In this document: positions 12,501 to 22,167 of the stretch, in pieces | Position numbering within the stretch: the stretch's first letter is position 1 | Layout: every line of letters begins with the position of its first letter | Assembly (NCBI GenBank): GCA_004194705.1 | Contig: SADC01000094.1 | Location: 62,001 to 126,000 of the forward strand | Length of the DNA stretch: 64,000 nucleotides | Direction: 5' to 3' | From: Ditylenchus dipsaci | Taxonomy: Eukaryota; Nematoda; Chromadorea; Rhabditida; Anguinidae | Translations under genes and position numbers: made by a program | Notes under the pieces: generated by a model | Databases searched by the model: none | Seen by the model: the letters and a program-made list of their open reading frames with translations, nothing else | Told to the model about the DNA's origin: nothing

Positions 12501-12756
12501 TTATCCTAATATTGTTCACAGTTATTTGTTCTAGTTGATCTGTCAAGTCTTGGTCTTGTGGTTGCTCTGCTGGTTTTGAAGTCGTCGTCGGTGAGGAATT
12601 AGCTAGACAACAGCACATAGTAAGTAAAATAAACAGTGGAATAAAAAATCGGCTTTTAGGTTTAGCAGCAGTAGTAGCAGTAACTTTTGTCGGTCGAAGC
12701 AGAATGTTAGATTGTGTCATGAGCAGGTGTGTATCACCTCCATTGGTAAGTTTCAT
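3527..12756 (-). CDS. secreted LDLa-domain protein, prohormone/ALK-ligand-like, 7 exons, 351 aa
   Basis: Exons 12756-12479, 11521-11371, 8947-8820, 7578-7334, 4359-4297, 4244-4150, 3622-3527; all GT-AG with phases 2,0,2,1,1,0 that join without a stop (1056 nt). Residues 37-52 (FFIPLFILLTMCCCLA) act as signal peptide or signal anchor; a later start at Met13 (12720) would shorten the N-terminal tail. A Ser/Thr/acidic linker follows with NSS and NGT glycosylation motifs, then RRRRK at 263-267 and at once a complete LDLa domain with cysteines 269, 280, 291, 298, 304, 315 and the acidic calcium cage DCPDGEDED. A 31-residue amphipathic tail ends the protein. A secreted protein of this size with one C-terminal LDLa resembles HEN-1/Jelly belly ALK ligands or the insect prohormone-4 (IDLSRF) family; this is inference from architecture. 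Introns 2 and 4 carry several transposon copies. Confidence 0.82.
3839..4056. repeat. hAT-like short element with AATAAGCACTGGAT core
   Basis: Ends GGGTGGGAAT (left) and ATTCCCATCCC (right) are inverted. Inside are alternating 'tgtacttttt' words and the core AATAAGCACTGGATAAAATG (3951-3970), shared with copies near 9865-9880, 32591-32610, 46470-46491 and 51021-51040. It lies just beyond exon 6 in the intron between exons 6 and 7 of the LDLa gene. Confidence 0.5.
4656..5095. mobile_element. CAGTC-type TA-flanked foldback (pogo/Tigger-like ends)
   Basis: Starts CAGTCGACTCTCTATATAAC after TA and ends with the inverse before TA. Arms carry the family core cagtctggt...attccgattttgcc. No coding sequence seen. 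Assignment to pogo/Tigger rests on the CAGTxGAxxCTCxxTATAAC style of the ends and the TA target and is inference. Lies in intron 4 of the LDLa gene. Confidence 0.6.
5096..7333. other. remainder of intron 4 of the LDLa gene
   Basis: No exon seen between exon 5 (4359) and exon 4 (7334). Holds a CCCCTGTTGTT fragment near 5297 and a TTAA-type fragment at 6838-6925 (taaagGAGCATGCCCGGGCG) that is related to the repeat at 54340-54560. Otherwise AT-rich and without a recognised feature. Confidence 0.4.
9210..9440. mobile_element. TTAA-flanked short inverted-repeat element
   Basis: 231 bp between TTAA at 9206-9209 and 9441-9444. Arms of about 100 bp begin AGGGGCATGCCCACGCTAAT and are almost perfectly inverted, with the inner arm aacttggtttctaacaaaa. 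The TTAA duplication suggests mobilisation by a piggyBac-type transposase (inference). A half copy is at 40945-41105 and a diverged copy at about 54065-54325. Located in intron 2 of the LDLa gene. Confidence 0.75.
10855..11104. repeat. AAGGACCATCGCCG foldback
   Basis: Left end aaggaccatcgccgttgatg and right end cattaatggcgatagtcctt are inverted, as are inner words aattcaaaaactc. A relative with GGACCA(C/T)AGC...GTCGCC ends sits at 24188-24378. Confidence 0.5.
11905..12131. mobile_element. CCGTATTT-type foldback, copy 1
   Basis: Left end ccgtattcactctaataaac, right end gtttattagagtaaatacgg, flanked by TA on the right. Family of TA-flanked inverted repeats whose terminal 15-20 bp are constant while the inner arms vary. 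Located in intron 1 of the LDLa gene. Confidence 0.65.
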
Positions 12757-12990
12757 TCCTTGTTACCAGCACCAATTTCCAAATACGAGCAATAGCACCA
12801 ATATTAGTTAAAAGTGAAAGTGTAGCCTGTTCTCTCTTTTCAGATATTCGAATCGGTTTTATTGGCAGCCTGTGGTCTCTGTATTCTTCTTCCTGGGCGT
12901 GTCTTCTTGCTCCCCACACTCAATGGCATTAGCATCGAGAGGTTGGCAATCGGTTGAGCTGTTCAGAAACAAATGTCTAGAATAGAAAGG
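12757..12990 (-). promoter_or_regulatory. probable 5' leader/promoter side of the LDLa gene
   Basis: Balanced-composition segment directly upstream of the first Met codon on the minus strand. It has open frames but none joined convincingly to exon 1. It may be 5' untranslated leader or an additional upstream coding exon. No TATA box or initiator can be asserted. Confidence 0.2.
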
Positions 12991-14202
12991 TGAAATAAAT
13001 TTTATTATTAGTGCCGTTGTTGCTCTCGTGTCACACCCTGAAACAGTGGTAAAGAAAAGCTTCTTATAAAAATAGACTTTTTATTATAAAAAATCCGTTT
13101 GTTAAAAACTTTAATATTCAAATTCAGGATCGAAGAAATTTGTTTTGTTTTTAGGAAATTACAAGACTTTTGAGGAGGTTTGTGAGATTTGAGGCGAGGA
13201 GGAAAATGTGCACAGTGCTACTGATGGGAGAGGGGCAGTATTAAAACTTTTAGGCCATCAAGGGTCGAAACAACATCAGGACCGAAAAGAGGGCAAAGAA
13301 AGGTCTGGATGGGAATATTCTTGAAAGTATCAAGAGAAGACTGTACTTTAGTTTTTATAGCTCCTAAAGATGGTAGAAAAAAAACAAATTAAAATTAATG
13401 GGACAACCAAAAAGTACTTAAAACTTCAAAAATCGCATCCTACATAAATTACCCATCATGTAAACACGCACATCAACTTCACTAAGGTATAAAACATTTC
13501 AATCCTTCAAAAGAAATGTTTTAATGACAATTAAAATCACTTTCCCCCTAAAAACGGCCTAATACCACCATCCCAAAACCAAACCAGTGTCACAAAAACA
13601 CGTCAAAAGTGAATAAATAGGTGGTTCATAGAAAACAAGTGGGTCTAATATGTGTGCTAGAAGTTACATTTGTTTTTAACAACCAGCCAAATCATTGGCC
13701 GTGGACCACTTTGAAGACACACACAATCAAGTAATAGACAACGGGGAGTGCTACACACCATCGAATGGTTTTATTAGTTGGGCGCCGCAAAGCAATGCTT
13801 GTCACAATAATTATTCCTTTCCATTGAAATTGAGAGGGGCGGCCTGGACCGCTCCCTTGCAACTGGAGAAGTAATGAACAACAATATATAAAACGTTTAG
13901 TTTATTAGTGCTATTGTAGTAGTGCTGGATGGCTTGTACGATTATCGTCGCCAAAAACAAATTAGTGGGGTATAGAAGAGGAAGAAAAGACACATCAAAT
14001 TAAACACCTCTTGAGCTTTATCTCTTCTCTTATTTATTTTTCTGAATTGATAAGTGGTGAGGAAGGAGAAAAGAGAATGAGGGGCGGTCTTTTAGGAAAT
14101 TGTGGCTCCGCCTAGTCTTTTAGATGGATTAAGTAAGGATATTTAAAAAAGCTTAGAATTGCAATGAAAAATATATATATATTTGTGAGTTTAAAAAGTT
14201 TC
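12991..14202. other. no gene recognised
   Basis: AT-rich DNA without exon-like frames and with few repeat hallmarks. As the flank upstream of the LDLa gene it is the natural place for its control sequences, but no specific site is visible. Confidence 0.3.
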
Positions 14203-14465
14203 TAGAGTCAGACCTCGTTAAGTGGTCACCCTTTTGGGCAAGCTCAGCCTGGCCGTTAAGCGAGATCAGCCGTTTATTGAAGACTGTTGAGTGGTACACC
14301 AACCGAGTTGGACTCATTCTGGTCGCTTAGTGAAGAAGGAGACTTATGAAGGTAGACGCTAAGCGAGGTTTGACTCTATACAGTCAAACATGTCTAATCC
14401 GGCATCCTTCGAGACCGAATAAAAGTGCTGGATTAGAGAGGGGCCAGATTATGGTAGTTTGACTC
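14203..14465. repeat. two adjacent CAGTC-type short elements
   Basis: 14203-14379 has ends agagtcagacctcgttaag and cttagcgaggtttgactct as inverse arms; 14380-14465 starts tacagtcaaacatgtctaat and ends with gtagtttgactca. Both belong to the foldback family seen at 4656, 20815 and 39406. Confidence 0.5.
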
Positions 14466-14605
14466 AACAATATTTTCAAGCAGGGTGGTGGAGAGACGGA
14501 AAAATATTCTTGGTTTGAATATACACCGGTATTGCAGTCGAGTGCCACTGTAACGGACTCCACCCTAGTTTAAATTCTAGCTAGCTAGTCGAACACTTTT
14601 TACTA

Positions 14606-14852
14606 TACCGTAATTCCTCTAATAAGCCGCCCCCCCTGTGATTCAAAATCATGTTCTTGGCATTGTGTTTTTGACGCATTTTTCGAAGACTCCTCTTTGG
14701 CAAGTTACCCCTCAATTTGTAGCCAGTAAGATGAGCTACAAAATAGATGGTGACTTGCCTAACAGTGGTCTTCGAAACATAGGTCAAAAACACAATGCCA
14801 GAAACCAGTTTTTTGAATTTAGGGAGGGCGGCTTATTAGAGGAATTACGGTA
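14606..14852. mobile_element. CCGTATTT-type foldback, copy 2
   Basis: TA-flanked; left TACCGTAATTCCTCTAATAA and right ttattagaggaattacggta. The inner arms repeat gtttttgacgcattttt-like text, so the open frames on both strands are mirror images, not genes. Confidence 0.7.
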
Positions 14853-17800
14853 GTTTTCAAATTATATTGATAGTGTCTTTAGTGATGAGGAAAGAACCAC
14901 GTCCATGTCCCGATCCTGTGATCTAAAATGCATTTTGAAAATTCCTGAAGAAGTTCGAAATAAAAATATTAAAGCTCAGATTTTGCAAACGTAAAAATAC
15001 AAAACTGATGAGTATGAATAATTTTGATCAACTTTCCATGTGTTGATCAACTTTCCACTTGGCTAGAAATATAATTAAAAAAAATCAGTCAGACATAAAT
15101 ATTCTAATGCAATAATTGCCTTATTACTACAATCTTCTGATAAAAAAGGGCAGGGTAAAAGGGGGAGGGTTAATCTGTCAACTACGACTTCTTCTCTTGT
15201 TTTCGTTCGCTGAAAACCCTCTCGCCGCTTAGGGGAAGGGGTAGGGGAGTGACCTCTGATCTCTGCCTGCCAGCCATTTACTTCCCTGAGAGCAGAGCAG
15301 AGTTTTTGTAGGCTAGCCAAGTCTTGTTTTTTTCTTTTTCATCGACAGTTTTTTCTTCTTCGATTAATTTCTATTTAACACTACTACCCAAGGTTGTTTT
15401 ACACTGAATAAATTTCGGTTTAGAGATAATGTAAAACTAACGTCCAAAAAAATGCAACAAACTTTTGTAATGAAATATTTTTTGTATTGTAGAATGTTTT
15501 CTTCTCTTTCTCATGGCGCTAACTGTTTTTCCGAAAAATAATTTCTTTTTAGAAATTTTGCTTTTTTTGCAATATGTAATTTTAAGCATCGTCCAAAGAA
15601 ATGCAACAAATTACATGTATGTCTCAGAGTCTTCTTTTTATGCTTTACAGTCGAATCTCGATAAACGGGCACCTTGAAAATTTCCCAAACGTTAAATTTG
15701 CCTAAATTTTCCTCGATAAACGGGCACATTGAATTTGTTTGAAAAATTTGTGTGTTTTAACGCGGTTGTTTTCTAACTTCTCGAACCTATTCCGTCCTCG
15801 AACGTCAATCATTTTTTGTTATGGCTTGTTCACGTACTTCGAGTTCGAGTGCGAGGTCGAAGTTAAAGTCGTTCATGTGTATAACTTGGACCCGTTGTTT
15901 AGTAAACCCACCAAAATCAATTTTTGGTATTTTTTGGCGACTCTGGGGTGAGATTCTGAGTGACTCAAGTCACATGAATAAATAACTTCAAGTCAGATCT
16001 CGAACTCGAAGTAAAATCATTATTTGGAGTTGTTTCATGAGGATTTTATGCGTTTTCCGTGGATCTGCTAAAGACCGCACGACCGGGCGGTCAACCGCAC
16101 TTCCATTTCTCAAAAGACCGCGACCGCATTTTGTCAAATCGTCAACCCTAGTCCCAAGGAATATGGACACTTCTAAACTGCCGTAACGTTCCTTACATTC
16201 CACTTTTTGAATAACCTTGTTTCACAGCTCTTCAGAACCGTGAGACAATTTTTTTATACGTAATGTCAAAAACTCGATTTTTGGTTCCCCCTTCCCATGT
16301 GAGTCGGGCCTTTGCCCATCCAGGCTGTCAATAAATTTTAACAAGGTTTTGCAGATTTGATTCAGATAATGTGTCATAAAATTTGTAGAAAAAAGGAAAA
16401 GAAAATACTTTTTCAAAACTTCAGATTTAACATAGAAAAACCTTGGCGTTTTGTTTATTTTAAAGTGAACTAGAATTTGAATTGGCATAATATCTTTTGG
16501 TTTGCCTAGAAGCTCGAAAATGCCACCAAAAGATCTTTTCTGCCACCAAAAACTTAAAACCTAAATATTTTAAAGTTTTTGTTTCAACTTTTTTAAATTT
16601 TTTTCAGTAATGTGTAGCCCAGAATCTCAGCTTTCCAACAAGCCGTCAGCTGACCAAATGATGTTTCCAAAAGTTGGAGCGCAGCAGTTATAGCGCGACG
16701 AATAATTCTCACGACGAACTATAAAAAATCCTTAAAGGTCATTTTTCAGAAATATCAGACCAAAAGAGTTTCCGAATAAAAATAGGGGTTTTTTTTGTTT
16801 CCCATCTAGCTTTTTCATAAAACACCATAATTTTGCATTTTTGCATACGTCCTTGGTACCAAAATGTAGCGAATTTACTCCTCTATCAATCCCTCGTTTC
16901 GTTTGGGAAAAATCTGACAAAAAAACTTTCTAGAATCTTAATAAAGTCAACCAAATAAACAAAAATTTTGAGCTTTTTTAGCAGAAATAAATTGTCATTT
17001 TGAAATTCTGCAGGCTTTGTGGGTTTGTGATGACTATTCGAAAGCCCTTGGTATGAGGAATTTTTAGGTCAACGGCATTTTACAAAAAATTATGGAAAAA
17101 ATCATATCTGAAACACAATACAATAATGGTCAAAAATTGACCGTTTTTCGAAATTTTTTATTTGGCGCCAATTTCTCCTAATGATTATGAATTTTAATTT
17201 TGGGCCTCTGTGAGAGAGATTCAAGGACGGCGAAGTCAGTATAGTGTATGAGTCATGGTTGGAAAAAATTAAAATGTCATTTTTCAAAATCTGGCTATGT
17301 GAATTAGTTATTATTATGAAGAAAGCCTTCGTTGGTCTAAAAATGTCCCAAATATCAAGATTTTTACGGGTCTTTGAAAAGAGAAAAAGGACAGGATAAA
17401 ACAATTAGAAAAAATTGACGGGGCCAACTATACTTAGGATGAGCACCCGTTATCTTGAGTCAGTTTTGGCAACTGTACGTGAATAACCGTGAAAAATGTG
17501 TTATGCAGCTGACTATTTTGAAAAAAATCAGAATCAGATGTCGAAAAAAGTCAGATAATCAGATCTCAGAAATCAGATATCGGCTGCAGCCCTGATAGGT
17601 ACCCAAGCCAGGAGAGTGATTGGAGTGAGCAGGAAAGTAGCCAGAGAGTGGGAAGTTGTTCCAGGGGAGTGGGTAGGCGTGTCAGGAGTGAGTAATTGTG
17701 CCCGGAGAAAAAGGTGGTCTGCAGAAACCATTTTTTTGTCAGTAATGAGAGAGTTTTTTATGTTCTGCGTTAGTATATTTTGATTTATTGATCTCGATTT

Positions 17801-17864
17801 TTAATTTTTATGTATTAGTATTATTTCAATATTATCAATATTATTTTTGGAAGAGCATTTAAAA
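14853..17864. other. no gene; degenerate repeats
   Basis: A CAGTCGAATCTCGATAAACG half element lies at 15650-15735. A stretch with repeated gaccgc/gcggtc words ends in cgtcaaccctag at 16143-16152, an end like the hAT element at 50923-51679. Near 17525-17600 there are cagatatcagat words ending gctgcagccctgata. A minisatellite of gccaggagagtg-like units (17605-17720) resembles the one at 26180-26580. No exon recognised. Confidence 0.4.
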
Positions 17865-18118
17865 TGTCGGCTTTTGGCTTTTGTTGTCCGCGTTTTCTTT
17901 TTTTCTGTCCGCTTTTCTTTGAAAGTGTCCGCTTTTGCTTTAATGTGTTTGCTTTCGGCTAAAAAGTGTCCGCTTTTGGCTGAAAAGTGCCTGCTTTTGC
18001 TGAAATGTGTCCGCTTTTGACTTTTTCCGTTTTAGCCAAAAGCGGACACATTTCAGCAAAAGCGGGCACTTTTCAAACAAAAGCGGACAGAAAATGCCAA
18101 ACGCGGACAACAAAAAGA
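17865..18118. repeat. foldback built of GTCCGCTTTTGGC tandem words
   Basis: About seven copies of gtgtccgcttttggctgaaa on the left are mirrored by gccaaaagcggacacatttc copies on the right, turning over near 18025. No target duplication was identified. Confidence 0.65.
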
Positions 18119-18613
18119 TTTATCCATTATTTTTAAACGTTGTACTTGCACCTTGACCAAGGCGAGGGTGGTCCGCCGACAGGCGCCCACCCCCCTGAGC
18201 TAGCTAAATATTACCCTAAATATTTTAGCCGTTGTTCTCCAAATTTTATTTTTAATCAAGAAAACCTGTTTTTATTAAAACTACTGAAATACTCTTGATA
18301 CTCTTTACTTAAATACTTTTTATTAAAAAATATTTTTTTATCTTAAAGGATAACTCTTGAATTTTATTGAGGAAAATCATGTGCAAGGAATCCTAGTTTG
18401 TCCATTAATTCCTGTGTGAGTATTACATAAAAGACGAAAACCAGCTTGATTTCAAATTAGGTCCGTTTTCAGCACCAGCTTCTTTCCAAGAAAAATAGCT
18501 CGTAAACTACATGAAAATTTAAAAATAGTGTTTGTAAACATATTTGCTCAAAAGAGTATAGCCCACACTACTATGAGGTTAAAGACATTGGTCGAAAATT
18601 CAAGCTAACAAAA

Positions 18614-18619
18614 TTTATT
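18614..18619 (-). terminator. AATAAA polyadenylation signal
   Basis: Canonical AATAAA on the minus strand about 11 nt beyond the TGA of the 18630-20528 gene; this position supports that frame as a true 3' end. Confidence 0.45.
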
Positions 18620-18629
18620 CTTCAAATGG

Positions 18630-20528
18630 TCAAAAATTGTTTTTAAATACTTTGAGAAACCTCAAATCATTTAACTCATCTTCTGAAGGCAAAGGCAATC
18701 GTTTAATACCCTTTGAGATTCGTTCAAGTCGTGCTACCGGAATACCACTGTTTTGCATTTCAGCTATTCGAAGCTGCAGTCGATGTTTTGTGTTTGCATT
18801 GTACAGCACAAATATATCAAAATCTAATTCAGAGCTAGGAAAGTAGACGCAAAATGAGTGGGAAGAGACTGCAGTCGAGTTATCAAGAAAACTCTAAAAA
18901 AAAAAAGTTTAAAGAATTTATAGTATTCATGGGGGTTGAAAATTGTACTCTTTGGAAAGAGTTGTACTTGGCCATGATTGTACTTGGCTCGCTTTAAGTA
19001 CACAACCCCCCCTGGCCCAAAAATAGCCAGAATGATGTCCTAAGGTCATTTTAGCTACTTTAAACTTGAAAAAGCGACAAAAAAATATTGGGACGACTCT
19101 TTAGCCTTTTTTTGAAAAAAAATTTCGCTTTTTGCCTTGGGGACCAAGGTAACTTAACCTAAAAAGGTACATGGATATCTCTAAATAACCAAAAAAGATA
19201 GGATTTGAACACAGTTTTGTTAGCTGGGGCCTACCGCGTAAAGAAACTCTGGTATGCATGCTTTTTATGCATCCAGAGTCACTTTCGAGTGATTTGTGTC
19301 TAAGGTATGTGGGTATGCGCATCTCAACTCCAAGCCCCCTGCGCCCCCGAAGGGGGCATAGGGGGCTTGGTTGGTTAGAGATGCGCGCACTCACTTACTT
19401 TTTTTTTTTTCATCGTTTTTTCATTTGCTGTATGCATTTGTGGGCACTGCTAGCAAAACCCTCCCCAACGATTTTTTTTCAAAATATTGTTTTAACCACT
19501 CTTAAATAATATTCATACGCTAAACCGATTGAAAAAGGGGTTTCCGGGCGCAAGTGGTATTCGCTAGTAAGGTCCATTTTTGCTGAAGCTTTGATCGGAT
19601 TCATGTCGCTAATATGTGCACATCTGACCCTTCAAAACCCTGAGAAAAGTCCGAAAGTGCAAGAAGCTTGAGAGCCTGAGACGTGCACATAATAAGACAT
19701 CCGCGCAAAAAGGCATATTGTGATATTCTTTTTCGTTAACAAAGTTGAGAACTGAAATTGGAGTCAAAAAATAATATTCAATAACCTATAAAAATCAAGA
19801 TTATTTAGCTTTCCTATAAAACGACATTTAGAGAAAATGACAATAACTTTTAAAGGGCCATTGCCGTCTCCGACAACGGTTGTCTCCCGCCAATTCAAAT
19901 TTTTTAGAGCCAGTAGAGCCAGTCTAGCAGAGTACTTAGTTTTTAAATGGTTTAAATTTCAACTTTGAACTTTGAAACACTTTCTTTAAAAGACAGTACG
20001 AGAAAAGACGATGTGCCAAACCATTTAAAAACATTTTACCGATTGTCATTTTGCGCTAGTTGTCCAAACCCTTTATTGCAGTTTTGTCTTTTTGTCCTTA
20101 TAAGTGATTGGCATTTTCTCTAATTGTCGTTTTAAGTGCAAGGCGATTGTTTTACCTTTTTTGCATTTGTTATAAATGTTGGTATAAACACTTCAGCAGG
20201 GTATAAATGCAATTCTTTGACTTTGATGTCAATAGTAGGAGGGCAGTAGAGCCAGTCTAGCAGAGTACTTAGTTCTATGTTTTCTGGTGAGCAATAAATT
20301 ATGTGGAAATTAATAACTTGCAAATCCACTGTTATATTTTGCATACCGAAATGCACAGAAAAACTATAAGCGTTGTCACTTAACCTGTTGAATGACTGAA
20401 ATACAAGATTTGAAGTATATCCATGCCCTAATTTTACATTCAGCCAATTATTAGTCCAAATATGTTTGACAAGGTAGATATCTTCTGAAAAATATCCATC
20501 AGAGAGAAACAAAGAAGTTTCCAAGCTT
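18630..20528 (-). CDS. unidentified protein, last two exons seen
   Basis: Exon A 20528-20156 lies between a tttgttttcag acceptor and an AAG|GTAAAA donor. Exon B 18893-18630 follows a strong polypyrimidine acceptor (ttttttttttttag) and ends at TGA. Phase 0 matches phase 0, giving about 211 residues. Exon A includes GYFSEDIYLVKHIWTNNW and VKELHLYPAEVFIPTFITN; exon B includes SHSFCVYFPSSELDFDIFV, LYNANTKHRLQLRIAEM and a charged C-terminal tail. I do not recognise the family; the mixed beta-strand pattern loosely recalls the C-terminal halves of nematode F-box proteins, which is a weak impression. The start is not found; a possible upstream exon at about 20608-20650 does not match in phase. The 1.26-kb intron holds a GC-hairpin element. 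Confidence 0.55.
19190..19400. repeat. GC-hairpin element, copy 2
   Basis: Shares ggatttgaacacagttttg, ctctggtatgcatg, gagtcactttcgagtgattt and gtctaaggtatgtgg with copies at 29230-29390, 37560-37680 and 48660-48780, ending in a GC hairpin (ccaagccccctgcgccc, 19331-19371). It lies in the intron of the unidentified minus-strand gene. Confidence 0.6.
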
Positions 20529-20814
20529 CTGAAAACAAATTTTTGAACATTTATAATAAATTCAACTGTCAGCTTTTAGCAGAAATGTTCAATAAATGAG
20601 AGTTCACCAGTCACAATATCTTTGACAAAATCATTTTTTGTTCAAAAAACTATTGTCATTTTTGAGTTTTTGTGAGTTTGGGAAGGAAAGGCGGATAGTT
20701 TTATCATTCCGAAAATGTTTTTTAAATTAGATTTTTGTTTGTATACGGAACTATTGTAAAATTTTCTAAAATTTTGAACCATTCAAGAGTCAATGCCAAC
20801 GTTGCTAACCATTA

Positions 20815-21593
20815 CAGTCGATCTCGCTAATCCGGCACCCTAGCTTATCCGGTACCCCTAGCCCGGTTCGGTTGGCCAACAAAGAAAACCCGCAAAGTTT
20901 ACCTTCGGTAAACCGGCACCCGATAAAGCGGCACTCCCGACAATTCGGCACCCTAAGCTCGGTCTCATACAATTAAATTACTCTTGATAAACCGGCACCA
21001 ACATATTTTGAAACACTTCTCAAATTCCCGCCAAACTTTTTCGAATATTTTTCCATTTTAAGTCGATTTTTACTTGCCATTCTCTGTTGCAACTTCGGGT
21101 ATATATGTGTTGTGGGTCCAGCCTCTAACCCCAACAACGTCCATAACATACCTTGCTCCCCCTGTTGTTTTAAAATTTTATTTTTTTGAAATTTCTCATT
21201 TGCCTATTTTTTTTGCATTTATCCGGCAATTTGATAGAAAAAGATTTCCGGTGCGATAATTGTTATTAAATACGATTTATTTATTCATTTCATGCATTAT
21301 AGGCATTGTTTATCCTAGAGAAATTGATGGCTTCGTGAGTGTTAAAATCGAGTATTATTCTATCATTGTCAATAAAATACTTGGAGTGGACCCCAACACA
21401 TACTGAGCCGCAACTTCTATGTACAGTTGACGCTCGATATGAAGACATCTCCTTTCTCTCACTGTTATTGTGCTCAATAAAAGCTTCACATAAGCCTGAA
21501 TAAAAGCCAACTAGGGAACATCTAGAAAGACCCTCGCTAATCCGGCACTTGAGGATAGGCCCCGAGGGGTGCCGGATTAGCGAGACTCGACTG
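20815..21593. mobile_element. CAGTC-type foldback, long variant
   Basis: TA (20813-20814) then CAGTCGATCTCGCTAATCCG; right end cggattagcgagactcgactg then TA (21594-21595). The left arm repeats 'ccggcaccc' words. No transposase frame seen. Confidence 0.65.
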
Positions 21594-21913
21594 TATTACC
21601 AGATTGGACAACATAAAAGCCTCCCAATGCACTATGACATCTTAACATCTATTAGAGATTTGCAAAAAATACACAAAAGTTTATTTTTAATTGATCAAAT
21701 TGAAAATTAAAATTTAAAATTGATTTTTCTTCACTGTTTCAGGCGCCCTCGAGGAGGGCGCAGGTGGCTCAAGTGTTTAAGACTGATTTTCTGTAATTTT
21801 GGGCCAATTTTATTATAAAATTTGTTACCTTTCTGATAAAATTGATTTTTTCAAATGCTTTTACAATTTTGAGGAAAAAGCGTTTTAAGACAAAGAAGTT
21901 ATTTCTGGAGCTA

Positions 21914-22128
21914 CAGTCGACTGTCGATTCAACATGCGCCTGATTTAACATACAGCTCAATTTAATTTCTCACTGAGGATCTTTTTGTGATAAGTTATTC
22001 CGCCATTCGACATAAAATGTCCAAACGTCGATTTAACATACACCCGAGAATGTGAGGAGCAGTGACCCTCGATTTAACATACACGTGCGCTCGGTTCCTA
22101 GGGTGTATGTTTCATCGAGAGTCGACTG
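21914..22128. mobile_element. CAGTC-type foldback, short variant
   Basis: TA-flanked; left CAGTCGACTGTCGATTCAAC, right catcgagagtcgactg. Inner words cgatttaacatacac repeat several times in the arms. Confidence 0.65.
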
Positions 22129-22167
22129 TATCAATTTCGCGATATTTTGTAATTTTTCTTACCCCTT

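Noticed and set aside
7334..12756. TGF-beta/activin ligand propeptide
   Set aside because: The signal sequence, the RIKAL helix and the HHQRRRRKG site first suggested this, but the next exons (4359-4297 and 4244-4150) join in phase and complete an LDLa domain; no cystine-knot exon exists.
14581..14853. Two opposing frames with similar proteins
   Set aside because: Mirror images in the arms of a CCGTATTT-type foldback.
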